64,000 nt of DNA from Olivibacter jilunii (GTDB lineage: Bacteria; Bacteroidota; Bacteroidia; Sphingobacteriales; Sphingobacteriaceae). Both the position numbers and the translations under genes were made by a program. Below, one piece after another: positions 21,078 through 29,683 of this stretch; the first letter of the stretch is position 1, and every line of letters begins with the position of its first letter. The stretch lies in assembly GCF_900607235.1 (NCBI RefSeq), contig NZ_LR027852.1:434001-498000 (forward strand), read 5' to 3'. A model generated the notes under the pieces. That model had not been told where the DNA came from and did not search any database. It saw only the letters and a program-made list of their open reading frames with translations.

Positions 21078-22634
21078 TTAGTAACCTGGGTTTTGATTTC
21101 CACTGATTTGTGGGTTGTTGTCAAGCTCGGCTTGAGGGATGGGCAATAACTCATCTCTGCCTGGACGGAAATAAGTGATGGGCTCGACACTAAAGTATCC
21201 CTTTGGCCGCCAACGTAAGATATCGATATTGCGTAACGATTCGTTTGATACTTCAACGGACTTTTCGTGTATAATGGCTTTGATTACATCCTCCTTGGTA
21301 GCGACCGGGAATTGAGCGGTAGGGTAGGGAGGCATTGCAACACTTGCTCTGGCGCGCACTTGATTTAAATAGCTCACTGCTGCAGTCAAGTTGCCCAGTT
21401 CTGCTTCGCATTCTGCTAAATTGATCAATACTTCGGCGTAGCGAATAATTCGCTGGTTATTGCCGCCCGGATGATAACTAGCTCTGCTTTTACTTTCCTT
21501 GTAGATAATCATGAACTTTCGAAAGCTAACCTTTTTCCGGACGCCGTTTACAATGGACGAATTGTTGTTTTGATCGGCATCGGTAAGTATATCGGCTCCG
21601 TTATTATATCGATCACCTGTTTGATAGAAGCTGTAAGAGAATCGCGGATCCGTTTTTTCGGCACCAGTTTCCGCATTTTCAAATTCATTTAACAGCTTGT
21701 TCGAAGGAATTAAGTTGCGCCACGCAACGGGGTTATACTCTTGATTCCGTATGGTTGATTGAGCCGCATTTGGTGTGTCATCAGTACTCCAATTAAAATC
21801 ATTGTCGCCTTTATCGACATAAACAATTTCGAAAATCGATTCACTGTTAAATTCCGTTTCCTCTTCAAAATTATCTAGATAACGATCGGTTAAACGATAA
21901 CCATCTGCACCGGCAGTTGGAATTTTGAGAAGAGCTTCTTTAGCACCGGTATAGTCGCCCTGTTGCATCAGCACGCGTCCGAGTAAGGCATTGGCTGCTG
22001 CATGGGTTATTCTGCCGTTTTCTGTACCGGATTTACCTGGTAATATATTCGCAGCCTCTTGTAGGTCCTGCACGATAAATTGATACACGGCGCCAACTTC
22101 CGCTCGTGGTTGATAATCCGAAGGCAACTTAACGGTTTCGGTGTACATAGGCACAGCCCCCCACTTCGATACTAGTTCAAAATAGGCCCAGGCGCGTAAA
22201 AATTTAGCTTCTGCTAAACAGCGATCGCGCATTGCCGGATCATCGCTTACATTAGGTCCGTTTTCAATAACGGTATTGGCTCGATGAATAACGGTATAAA
22301 GTCCATTCCAAACAGCATTCATCACACTATTGGTGGGGTCGACGTTTCCGTTTAGTATCTGCGCTCTGGGAACTTCAAGTTGACTGCCGCCGGCAGCAAC
22401 GTCATCACTACGTAGATCATGAAGAAAATACCATTCGCGGGCAACCAAATTGATACCTCTTACGGTGGCATAGATCGCATTGGTGCCTGCTTGCAACTCG
22501 CCGGCTGTTTTAAAGTATTGATCGGTTGATACCACATTTTCATTGTTAGTGTTCAATGCGTCTTTTTTACACGCATATAAACTGAACCCTATTGAAATTG
22601 CAAGGAATTGTATGATTCGTTTTTTCGTCTTCAT
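21078..22634 (-). CDS. SusD/RagB-like glycan-binding lipoprotein (second pair)
   Basis: Glycan-capturing lipoprotein partner of the SusC encoded just upstream. Lipobox: FSLYACKK with Cys22. RagB/SusD features: AEAKFLRAWAYFELVSKWG, TPR-like helices, VIKAIIHEKSVEVSNESLRNIDILRW in the C-terminal half and the ending ISGNQNPGY. Length of 518 residues is normal. It starts 10 bases after the SusC stop, so the pair is tightly coupled. Sequence and length differ clearly from the SusD at 2772, so this is a distinct transporter rather than a recent duplicate, probably for a differently decorated or shorter xylan fragment. Confidence 0.95.
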   Translation of the reverse strand: MKTKKRIIQFLAISIGFSLYACKKDALNTNNENVVSTDQYFKTAGELQAGTNAIYATVRGINLVAREWYFLHDLRSDDVAAGGSQLEVPRAQILNGNVDPTNSVMNAVWNGLYTVIHRANTVIENGPNVSDDPAMRDRCLAEAKFLRAWAYFELVSKWGAVPMYTETVKLPSDYQPRAEVGAVYQFIVQDLQEAANILPGKSGTENGRITHAAANALLGRVLMQQGDYTGAKEALLKIPTAGADGYRLTDRYLDNFEEETEFNSESIFEIVYVDKGDNDFNWSTDDTPNAAQSTIRNQEYNPVAWRNLIPSNKLLNEFENAETGAEKTDPRFSYSFYQTGDRYNNGADILTDADQNNNSSIVNGVRKKVSFRKFMIIYKESKSRASYHPGGNNQRIIRYAEVLINLAECEAELGNLTAAVSYLNQVRARASVAMPPYPTAQFPVATKEDVIKAIIHEKSVEVSNESLRNIDILRWRPKGYFSVEPITYFRPGRDELLPIPQAELDNNPQISGNQNPGY

Positions 22635-22644
22635 CGGATTATAA

Positions 22645-25600
22645 TTAAAATGATGCCTGAATGCCTAATTGAAATGAGCGCGGACTTGGATATTGTCCAT
22701 AGTCGACACCGTTGGTCAGCGTGCCGTTTTTGGAACCGATTTCCGGATCCAAGCCGGTATAGTCTGTTATCGTGAACAGGTTTTGGGCGGATACGTAAAA
22801 ACGAAGTTGGCTGATGCTTGTCCAACCGAGTCCTTTTATCCATTGTTCAGGTGCAGTGTAACCAAGCATAATATTCTTTAATCGCAAATAAGATCCATCT
22901 TCAATCCAGCGGGTAGAAGGCCGTACGTTTTGATTAGGATCTCCGTTTACGGCACGCGGAATGGAAGTGTTGGTGTTTTGCGGAGTCCAAGCGTTCAAGA
23001 CCGATTGATCTGCGTTGAAAAGTCGCGGCATACCTTCACGAATAATGCGGGCGGCATTAAAAATGTCGTTGCCTTGTACACCTTGAAAAAATAAGGCAAG
23101 ATCAAATTGTTTATAGTTGGCCGAAAAATTCAATGAATAACTGAATTTAGGCATAAAGCTGCCAATAAAGGTTCGGTCTCCATCATTGATAACGCCATTG
23201 CCGTCTAAATCTCTGAACTTCAGGTCGCCAGGTGCCGCCCCATTCTGCCTGGCATGTGCTTCAATTTCTGCTTCGTTTTGAAAGATACCGTCTACAATAT
23301 ATCCGTAAAATGATTGGACAGGCTGGCCAACAACGGTATTGGTAAGCGGACCACCCCCTCCAAAGTCGGCATCCCCACCTGCTGTGATCGACGCATTTTC
23401 GCTATTTAGCCGTAGAACTTTATTACGGATGATGCTCATTAAGCCGGTTATATTCCAGGTGAAATCACCGCTGGTTTTATGGTATCCCAATTGAAATTCA
23501 AATCCTTGATTTTGCATGGCCGCTACATTTGCTAAGGTGCCTGTACCGTTAAAACCAAAGCTAGTGGGGGTGGGCACGGTCAGAATCAGGTTGTCCGTTT
23601 TCCGTTTAAAATACTCGGCTACTAAGGTGATTTTGTTGTCTAAGAAACCTAAATCTAAGCCAATATTGGTTTGTTTTGTTTTTTCCCAAGCTAAATCCGG
23701 ATTACTCAAACCGTTATAGAATGATCCATTGCCATTTACAATGGTTCCATTGAACGGATAAGTAGCCTGATTGCGTTGAATAGGTTGTAAGTAAGGGTAA
23801 TTGCCGAGTAAGACGCCGTTGATGCCGGTGATACCATAACCTCCGCGCACTTTAAATTCGGAAATCCAAGGTGTGTTCTCCATGAAGGATTCGCGATCTA
23901 CCTTCCAGCCGGCGGAAACGGCCGGGAAGTTTTCATATTTGTTGCCGGGAGCGAAAACAGATAGTCCATCCCGTCGGATGGAAGCGGTGAATAGGTATCT
24001 TCCATCATAGTCGTAAGTTACGCGGGCCAACATAGAGCGGATCAAATTGGTTTCGTATAAACTATTTGCCGTAACATTGGTAGCTCCGTTAAGTGTTTTG
24101 ACGAGATTGGTGCTTTGGTTGCCGCTGGCCGTTTCGTTGCGATAACGTTGTCCTTGGCTTTCGTAAACAAGAGTAGCACCTAGGTTATGGTTATTGAAAG
24201 ATTTGTCGAAACTCAGCTGTTGAGTGAAGAGATGCGTAGTATATAATTGTCGTTGATTTTCAATCGTAGCGATATTGACAATGGAGGTACCTCCGTCGTT
24301 ATGTATAGGGGTGTAATTTTGTATAGCAATGTTAGAATGATCCACGCCATAAGTAGACGTAAATTTCAACCAAGGTGTGAGCGTCAATCTTATATAAGCC
24401 GTTCCCAGGATACGAGTGGTATTGTTGATGTTTTCAACCAGATTGGCTATTTCTACGGGATTGATCGGATCGGATGCATCGAAGCTGTTTTGGGGGCCCA
24501 TGAAACCGCCGAGATTGTGGGGATTATACACCGGTAGGTACGGTTGCATACGGATCATATTCACGATGGGTGTACGATTGCCGGCAGGTACATCAAAACG
24601 TTGCTTGGATTGACTCACATAGAAGTTCTCACCAAAAGAGAAAAACTTGCTGATCACATGTTCGGAATTAAGCCGATAATTAAGCCGTTTATAATAGAGG
24701 CCTTCCGCAATACCCTGTTGATCGAAATAACCCGCACCTGTGTAGAAATGCGACTGCTCATTCCCACCATTCAGTGAAAGGTTATACTGCTGAAGCGGTT
24801 GATTGTTGCGGAAATAAGCATCCTGCCAATCCGTATTTGTTTGCGCAAAAGTTTGTGTAGCGCCATCATAGATTGGTTGATTAAAATTTTCGGGTTCCAA
24901 ACGGGGGGGAAGTGGTGCATCGGCTCCGTTCAACGCCCGTTCATATTGTAAATACTGTGCGGTATTTAATAAGTTGAATTTTTTATTGGGACTTTGTATA
25001 CCGAAATACGAGTCGAAGTTTACCTGTAATCGATCGCGTGCTGCGCCTTTTTTGGTTGTAATCATCACCACACCATTGGTTGCACGAGAACCATATATTG
25101 CAGCGGAACTAGCGTCCTTAAGGACGTCAACTGATTCGATATCCCGGGCGTCGATGTTGGAGATAGCAGTGGGAAAACCATCCACTACGTAAAGTGGATC
25201 GGAAGCAAAACTAATTGAACTAATACCTCTTATCGCAACAATAGGAGAGGTTCCGGGCGAACCATTATTGGTGACCGTTAAACCGGCAACCCGTCCTTGT
25301 AAAGCCTGGTCTGTGCTGGCTACCGGTAACTCGGTGAGTGTTTTGGCACTTACAGAAGATACCGCACCGGTAATGCTTGATCGCCGTTGGGTACCGTAAC
25401 CAACCACGACAACTTCACTTAAGGCCTGTGAGTCACTCGTTAGTACAACCTCTAGACTTGTTTTTCCTGCTATCTGCACCTCCTGAGTTAAAAAACCTAC
25501 ATAGCTAAATATCAAAACGGCCTGATCATTGGATGCGCTGATACTGAAAGATCCATTTTGATCGGTGCTTGTACTGTTGTTAGTTCCTTTCAGTGTAACA

Positions 25601-25824
25601 CTAACACCGGCAAGCGCTTGTCCGTTTTCATCACTTACCTTTCCTGTGATTGTTTTTTGGACGGATTGCGCTACGGTCGCAGCTGAGGATAAAAATTGAC
25701 TCGACGTCGAGCTAACGGTCATTGCTTCCCCTGTTATCGAGGCAATTGTTTTTACCGGCAACCCAATACCAAGCGCATAAACTGCGACGGTATAATGCAC
25801 TATTTGTACAATGTGTTTCTTCAT
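22645..25824 (-). CDS. SusC-like TonB-dependent outer membrane receptor (second pair)
   Basis: Imports oligosaccharides with the following SusD. The start was chosen at MKKHIVQIVHY, which begins a normal signal peptide; an in-frame ATG 33 codons earlier gives an unlikely basic extension. Order: signal (about 1-30), a carboxypeptidase-D-like domain (about 60-140, ITGKVSDENGQALAGVSV), TonB box/plug start VVVVGYGTQRRSSITGAV, plug with SISSIS and DARDIESVDVLKDASSAAIYG, then the barrel ending GIQASF. There is no N-terminal STN signalling domain, so regulation by an ECF sigma/anti-sigma pair is not expected; that fits control by the HTCS. A -7 box is proposed at 25930-25937. Confidence 0.95.
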   Translation of the reverse strand: MKKHIVQIVHYTVAVYALGIGLPVKTIASITGEAMTVSSTSSQFLSSAATVAQSVQKTITGKVSDENGQALAGVSVTLKGTNNSTSTDQNGSFSISASNDQAVLIFSYVGFLTQEVQIAGKTSLEVVLTSDSQALSEVVVVGYGTQRRSSITGAVSSVSAKTLTELPVASTDQALQGRVAGLTVTNNGSPGTSPIVAIRGISSISFASDPLYVVDGFPTAISNIDARDIESVDVLKDASSAAIYGSRATNGVVMITTKKGAARDRLQVNFDSYFGIQSPNKKFNLLNTAQYLQYERALNGADAPLPPRLEPENFNQPIYDGATQTFAQTNTDWQDAYFRNNQPLQQYNLSLNGGNEQSHFYTGAGYFDQQGIAEGLYYKRLNYRLNSEHVISKFFSFGENFYVSQSKQRFDVPAGNRTPIVNMIRMQPYLPVYNPHNLGGFMGPQNSFDASDPINPVEIANLVENINNTTRILGTAYIRLTLTPWLKFTSTYGVDHSNIAIQNYTPIHNDGGTSIVNIATIENQRQLYTTHLFTQQLSFDKSFNNHNLGATLVYESQGQRYRNETASGNQSTNLVKTLNGATNVTANSLYETNLIRSMLARVTYDYDGRYLFTASIRRDGLSVFAPGNKYENFPAVSAGWKVDRESFMENTPWISEFKVRGGYGITGINGVLLGNYPYLQPIQRNQATYPFNGTIVNGNGSFYNGLSNPDLAWEKTKQTNIGLDLGFLDNKITLVAEYFKRKTDNLILTVPTPTSFGFNGTGTLANVAAMQNQGFEFQLGYHKTSGDFTWNITGLMSIIRNKVLRLNSENASITAGGDADFGGGGPLTNTVVGQPVQSFYGYIVDGIFQNEAEIEAHARQNGAAPGDLKFRDLDGNGVINDGDRTFIGSFMPKFSYSLNFSANYKQFDLALFFQGVQGNDIFNAARIIREGMPRLFNADQSVLNAWTPQNTNTSIPRAVNGDPNQNVRPSTRWIEDGSYLRLKNIMLGYTAPEQWIKGLGWTSISQLRFYVSAQNLFTITDYTGLDPEIGSKNGTLTNGVDYGQYPSPRSFQLGIQASF

Positions 25825-25929
25825 CTGCGTGAATTTTAGTTTATTATATGGTTTTTGTGGTTTTGATTTGCTTAAGGACGGTTGGGATCGTTTCGATAAA
25901 TCATTCACCCGATATAAAGTCACTTATGT

Positions 25930-25937
25930 CAAAGCTA
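25930..25937 (-). promoter_or_regulatory. Possible -7 box (TAGCTTTG) for the leftward xylan operon
   Basis: Read leftward this is TAGCTTTG, matching TAnnTTTG, about 105 bases before the SusC start. It falls inside the in-frame extension of SusC, supporting the shorter protein start. No clear -33 box. Confidence 0.35.
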
Positions 25938-26086
25938 AGTCTGGAATGATTTATAGGGGTAGTAAGAATGTTGAAAATGTTAGCAATAATGTCTATAGGC
26001 AACACGACTTATGATGTGGCGGTCGGTTTAAACATATTTGTTGTTTTTTTTGCGATTATGACATCATAACGTTTGATGTACTACGG

Positions 26087-26094
26087 TAAATTTG
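26087..26094 (+). promoter_or_regulatory. Possible -7 box (TAAATTTG) for a short rightward transcript
   Basis: Exact TAnnTTTG match 24 bases before the ATG of a 42-codon open frame, in the 496-base gap between SusC and the methyltransferase gene. The transcript would end at the terminator at 26282-26311. Confidence 0.4.
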
Positions 26095-26118
26095 TGCTCA
26101 TTCACTTGAAGGAAATTG

Positions 26119-26247
26119 ATGAAAGCGCATAATATGGCATTCCGTCTAGAGAGTTTAGATCGATATTGTTATTCTTGGATTGTTGCTGATTCTGATAAAG
26201 GTTACTTCCATATCGTAGTACATGTGAGTTGTCCTAGCTTCATTTAG
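26119..26247 (+). CDS. Candidate 42-residue small protein or small RNA
   Basis: Short open frame coding for a peptide beginning MKAHNMAFRL and ending CPSFI. I do not recognise it. What makes it worth listing is the arrangement: a -7 box at 26087-26094, a GAAGGA ribosome-binding-like site 6 bases before the ATG, the frame itself, and a strong rightward terminator 35 bases after the stop. No other rightward gene is near that could use that terminator. The alternative is a non-coding RNA of about 210 bases. The rest of the gap 25825-26320 holds only the leftward SusC promoter region. Confidence 0.33.
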   Translation: MKAHNMAFRLESLDRYCYSWIVADSDKGYFHIVVHVSCPSFI

Positions 26248-26281
26248 TACGCGAGGTTGGTTGTTGGTTTATATTGGTTAT

Positions 26282-26311
26282 ACTCCCGGTTTGGTCTCCG
26301 GGAGTTTTTTT
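26282..26311 (+). terminator. Intrinsic terminator, rightward
   Basis: ACTCCCGG and CCGGGAGT form a perfect 8-bp stem with an 8-base loop, followed by a run of seven T. Polarity is rightward: on the opposite strand the hairpin is followed by TATAACC, so it is a poor terminator for the leftward genes around it. Confidence 0.75.
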
Positions 26312-26320
26312 ATGGACTGT

Positions 26321-26968
26321 TTATTGTTTTTTGCGACTGACAGCAATACCCGAGCTGCTCGTTTTGTCGATAGTTGTTTCATAACCGGGTTGCTTTTCGA
26401 GAAAATCTAAGTATTCACTGATACCGGACATATCTTGAAGTACATTATGGGCCGTAAAGGTTCCTCCTTTTTTAAGTTTAGGATCTATATCCTTAAAATA
26501 CTGAATGTACCAATCTTTGTCGGCATCGGAGAAAACAAAGTCAAAGGGGCCTTTCAACTCCTTGACAAGTTGATGGGCATTACCAAGTTTAAAATCAACG
26601 ATATGAGATAGGCCTACTGTCTTTAGGTTTTCGATGGCTTCCTTTTGGCGTTCCTTATTTAGCTCGATCGTTGTCAGTTTACCGCCGGTTTTGCTAAGCG
26701 CCCATGCAATCCAAATAGTAGAATGCCCTGTGGACGTACCGATTTCCAAGGCAGACTGATAATTGTTTTTTATAATGAGATCATGCAATATTTGGCCGTC
26801 TTCATACGGTACGTTTAGATTATGCCATTGCTGCTGTTTCTTTTTTAGAAATTGCTGTACTTGCTTATCTAGTTCTTCTTGCTTTGTGGTTTGTGCATTC
26901 GCTTTCGTGAACAAACTGAATAACAAGATATAAAGCAGCATCGTTTTAAATAGGACGATCGTTTTCAT
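26321..26968 (-). CDS. Exported O-methyltransferase-like protein (class I SAM fold)
   Basis: Resembles the caffeoyl-CoA/catechol O-methyltransferase family. SAM-binding features: ALEIGTSTGHSTIWIAWAL (motif I), TIELNKERQKEAIENL (acidic residue for ribose), and FDFVFSDADKDWYIQYF with the metal-binding Asp. Unusually, residues 1-26 form a clear signal peptide ending KANAQ, so the enzyme would act outside the cytoplasm, where SAM is not normally available. This could be a misjudged topology, or the fold could serve another role. It is the last gene of a leftward operon with redox/stress genes, 62 bases after the PPC-domain gene. Confidence 0.8.
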   Translation of the reverse strand: MKTIVLFKTMLLYILLFSLFTKANAQTTKQEELDKQVQQFLKKKQQQWHNLNVPYEDGQILHDLIIKNNYQSALEIGTSTGHSTIWIAWALSKTGGKLTTIELNKERQKEAIENLKTVGLSHIVDFKLGNAHQLVKELKGPFDFVFSDADKDWYIQYFKDIDPKLKKGGTFTAHNVLQDMSGISEYLDFLEKQPGYETTIDKTSSSGIAVSRKKQ

Positions 26969-27030
26969 AATATGGGTATTAGTCCTATGATAAACAGCTG
27001 AAAGTACTATTTGTTATAATATAAGTCTGT

Positions 27031-27546
27031 TCAGCGTTTTAAATGAAGCACATTTGCTCCTAAATCTTTCTCAAATACCCGTTCCAATACTTTATCGTGT
27101 GGAATGATCATGATTTCTAAGGACCCTGTACCCACGGTACCATCAAGGATGTGTCCGCCATAAGCCACAAAATCTTTCCCGGCTACTACACCATGTAAGT
27201 GTATGCTAGGTTTATCATCTTGCCAAGCTATGCTTCCATGCATGCTGGCCAATTCGACATCTTTAAAGTGCTTCGGATTAAACTTCTTTTTGGCTGAATC
27301 GAAAAAACCAAAAGTCACATTGACGAAGCCCATACCGGTAAAATTGGCGGAAGGAATTTGTTCAGCAAGCGCAAAATGCTCAAGCTGGGGGATGATCTCG
27401 TCTCCTTGGCGTAATACCATTAAATAACCATTGGATACCCTGGTGTACCTTATAGTGGAATCTTTTTCTTGTGCCGGTAATCGATTGCTGATAATGGTTA
27501 AGCAGCCAATCAGCGGAAGTATGATGAGTAATTTAATGGTATTCAT
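27031..27546 (-). CDS. Exported PPC-domain (DUF296) protein
   Basis: The C-terminal about 130 residues match the plant/prokaryote conserved (PPC, DUF296) domain: YLMVLRQGDEIIPQLEHFA, TGMGFVNVTFGFFD, SIHLHGVVAGKDFVAYGGH and LDGTVGTGSLEIMI. The HxH plus GGH residues are those that hold zinc or line the trimer interface in this family. In plants the domain accompanies AT-hooks; bacterial single-domain forms have no settled function. Here an N-terminal hydrophobic stretch (residues 4-22, ending either at a possible lipobox LIGC or at LPAQ) predicts export, which does not fit a DNA-binding role. It lies between an aldo/keto reductase and a methyltransferase gene in a leftward operon. Confidence 0.78.
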   Translation of the reverse strand: MNTIKLLIILPLIGCLTIISNRLPAQEKDSTIRYTRVSNGYLMVLRQGDEIIPQLEHFALAEQIPSANFTGMGFVNVTFGFFDSAKKKFNPKHFKDVELASMHGSIAWQDDKPSIHLHGVVAGKDFVAYGGHILDGTVGTGSLEIMIIPHDKVLERVFEKDLGANVLHLKR

Positions 27547-27597
27547 AGCTAAAAATTTTAATCAGCTGTCTGACTTTGGAGCAGCTGATTATTATTG

Positions 27598-28581
27598 CTA
27601 CAATTTTTCCAGCGCTTTGTTTATCGTTTCTAAATCTTCTGCAGATAAACTGACTTGTGCAGATTGCGCATTTTCCTTTGCTTGTTGTGCATTGCGAGCA
27701 CCGGCCAATACTGCGGTAATACCTGGTTGCAAACTAGTCCACCGTAAAACCAGCTGAGATAGGGTCACTTGTTTATCAATTGCAATAGGCTCAAGTGTTT
27801 GAATTAAATCCTGAACCTTGTCTAAATTGAATTGCGTAAAGTAACCCTGTCGATGATCATTTTCTTTTAGCTTACCACCACGAAAATACTTGCCACTTAG
27901 TAATCCTCGTTCCATCGGACTGTAAGCGATGATGCCGATGTTGTTTGCAAGCGTATAGGGAACTAATTCTTCTTCAATTTCGCGATTCAGCATACTATAC
28001 GAAACCTGGTTACTGGCAGGTAATAAGGTTTCTGACGCTTCCTTTAATTGCGCAGTGTTGTAGTTACTTACGCCAGCTGCACGGATTTTGCCTTGTTTTA
28101 TCAATATTTCCAAGGTTTCCATTGTTTCTTCGATGGGCGTCGTTTGATCTGGCCAATGTAGCTGGAGAAGGTCAATGTAATCGGTAGCCAACCTTTTTAA
28201 ACTTTCTTCAACTTCTTTAATAATATTCTCTTTTCCAGCGTATCTGTAAACCGGAATTTTTTTCCCGCTTTCCTCTGCATCGAAAAAGAAGACACCTTTT
28301 CCCTTATTGCTACCATCCCATACCAAACCAAATTTGCTTAACAGTTGAATGCTTGTACGGTCTCGTCCCTTGATCGCTTCTCCTACTAATTCTTCGCTCA
28401 AACCAAAGCCGTAAAAAGGGGCGGTATCAATAGCGCTTACACCATGATCAAGTGATGCTAAAATCGAACTGATTGAGTCTTGCTTATCATTCCCACCCCA
28501 CATATTTCCACCAATAGCGAAGGCACCATGTGTTATAACGGGTAATTTTAAATCGGTATTTCCTAATTTACGATATTCCAT
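27598..28581 (-). CDS. Aldo/keto reductase
   Basis: NADPH-dependent oxidoreductase of the AKR superfamily, cytoplasmic, reducing aldehydes or ketones; substrate unknown. The catalytic set is intact: Asp52 (AIDTAPFYG), Tyr57, Lys83 (LLSKFG) and His142 (LLQLHWPD). Cofactor-binding C-terminal residues lie in VLAGARNAQQAKENAQ. At 327 residues with no extra domain it looks like the YajO/general stress AKR group. It starts 2 bases after the ABM gene stop, so the two are translationally linked. With the MdaB-like quinone reductase the operon suggests detoxification of reactive carbonyls or quinones. Confidence 0.93.
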   Translation of the reverse strand: MEYRKLGNTDLKLPVITHGAFAIGGNMWGGNDKQDSISSILASLDHGVSAIDTAPFYGFGLSEELVGEAIKGRDRTSIQLLSKFGLVWDGSNKGKGVFFFDAEESGKKIPVYRYAGKENIIKEVEESLKRLATDYIDLLQLHWPDQTTPIEETMETLEILIKQGKIRAAGVSNYNTAQLKEASETLLPASNQVSYSMLNREIEEELVPYTLANNIGIIAYSPMERGLLSGKYFRGGKLKENDHRQGYFTQFNLDKVQDLIQTLEPIAIDKQVTLSQLVLRWTSLQPGITAVLAGARNAQQAKENAQSAQVSLSAEDLETINKALEKL

Positions 28582-28583
28582 TC

Positions 28584-28871
28584 TTATATTAATTTTGTTT
28601 TATAAATGAGTGGTGTCTCTTGAAGCGCTTTTTCTGCCAGCAGTTGAAAGTCCTGAATATAAGGCTGCTCGTTGTGCAAATCCAAGCCGCTTTCATCTTG
28701 CCAGATTTCATAAAAAATAAACTGCGATGGATCTTCAAGATCTTGATGTAAATCATATTGAAGGCAAGCTTTTTCCTCACGTGTACGGACAACCATGGTT
28801 TGCAATTGTTTTTTTACCTCATCTATATGTGCAGGCTTGCTTCTGATAATAGCTATTAAATGAATTTTCAT
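28584..28871 (-). CDS. Antibiotic biosynthesis monooxygenase (ABM) domain protein
   Basis: A 95-residue ferredoxin-like fold of the ABM family, which includes quinol monooxygenase YgiN and many small dimeric enzymes of unknown substrate. Family pattern: IAIIRSKPAHIDEVKKQL, then TREEKACLQYDLHQDLEDP, then FIFYEIWQDESGLDLHNEQPY. In E. coli, ygiN lies beside mdaB and the two may form a quinone redox cycle; the same pair occurs here in one operon, supporting a quinone-related role (inference). It lies between the aldo/keto reductase (2 bases) and the MdaB-like gene (41 bases). Confidence 0.88.
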   Translation of the reverse strand: MKIHLIAIIRSKPAHIDEVKKQLQTMVVRTREEKACLQYDLHQDLEDPSQFIFYEIWQDESGLDLHNEQPYIQDFQLLAEKALQETPLIYKTKLI

Positions 28872-28912
28872 TGGGATAAATAGTTTTTTAATGATCTGTC
28901 AAATTAATAAAA

Positions 28913-29527
28913 TTAGGAAGCCTTTAACTCGCACGTAGCTGATCCAAACACGTCCTGAAGATGAGAGCGATAGCGCGCCATGTCGCGATCAATTTGTGCA
29001 TTCTTTTCCACGTCATGAAAATGAAAACTTTTTAGAGGCTCCATACCGGTGAAAGCATTCATACGATGAAAACCAAAGAGTGGGCCATCGTCGACACTAT
29101 GTTGTTTAAAGAATTCGTTAGGAAGTGTAAACGCCGTTTCCGGTGCATTCCAGCTGGTAGTTAGCATGTACTTTCTGCCATGAAGCGTTCCACCTGTACC
29201 ATAATTGATTTGGGGATTGTCTGCCTTACGACCATCACTGCGGTAGATTCCACGCTGATGCCCTTGAGTGAAGACTTCATCTATATATCTCTTAAATCCG
29301 AAAGGTACCTGGAACCACCAAATCGGCGTGTGATAAACAACAAGATCTGCCCATACATATTTATCCACTTCTTCTTGAAGATTATAGCCATCTGCGATGT
29401 TGGTAAGTTGTACCTCTGCGCCACGATTACGGAAAAATTCGACGGTTTCTGACGCAAGGGTGTTATTAAAACGTCCACCGGAGTGGCCAAAATGTTGTGC
29501 TGCATTAATGATGAATATTTTTTTCAT
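28913..29527 (-). CDS. mdaB: MdaB-like NAD(P)H:quinone oxidoreductase (flavodoxin fold)
   Basis: Cytoplasmic FAD-dependent reductase that reduces quinones by two electrons, protecting from redox stress. Visible features: IINAAQHFGHSGGRFNNTL (phosphate-binding loop of the flavodoxin fold), VVYHTPIWWFQVPFGFKRYID (FAD-binding loop) and YMLTTSWNAPETAF. The start MKKIFII at 29527 was chosen because it begins the first beta-strand and because a -7 box at 29551-29558 lies between it and the more upstream in-frame ATG at 29566. First gene of the five-gene leftward redox operon. The neighbouring ABM gene repeats the mdaB-ygiN pairing of enterobacteria. Confidence 0.9.
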   Translation of the reverse strand: MKKIFIINAAQHFGHSGGRFNNTLASETVEFFRNRGAEVQLTNIADGYNLQEEVDKYVWADLVVYHTPIWWFQVPFGFKRYIDEVFTQGHQRGIYRSDGRKADNPQINYGTGGTLHGRKYMLTTSWNAPETAFTLPNEFFKQHSVDDGPLFGFHRMNAFTGMEPLKSFHFHDVEKNAQIDRDMARYRSHLQDVFGSATCELKAS

Positions 29528-29550
29528 GTTCGCTTTCTTTATTAACAGCA

Positions 29551-29558
29551 CAAAAGTA
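29551..29558 (-). promoter_or_regulatory. -7 box (TACTTTTG) of the leftward redox operon
   Basis: Read leftward this is TACTTTTG, an exact TAnnTTTG match, 23 bases before the chosen MdaB start. It decides the start codon, since the longer protein would begin upstream of the transcript. Confidence 0.45.
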
Positions 29559-29683
29559 GGGTTCAATTATTCATTATAAAAATAATATAAGTTTTGTTTA
29601 CCTATAATAAAAATGATGATATTCGATGGTTTTATTGTAAGCGATCTTTATTAGCGATCACGTTTAAGTAGTAACGAATAAAC

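Noticed and set aside
21044-21256. Longer N-terminus for the GH43 lipoprotein
   Set aside because: Would overlap the end of susD by 179 bases and hide the clear lipoprotein signal starting at MRKKMSVW.
25825-25923. 33-residue N-terminal extension of the second SusC
   Set aside because: Basic, non-signal sequence upstream of a good signal peptide; the likely transcription start falls in the same stretch.
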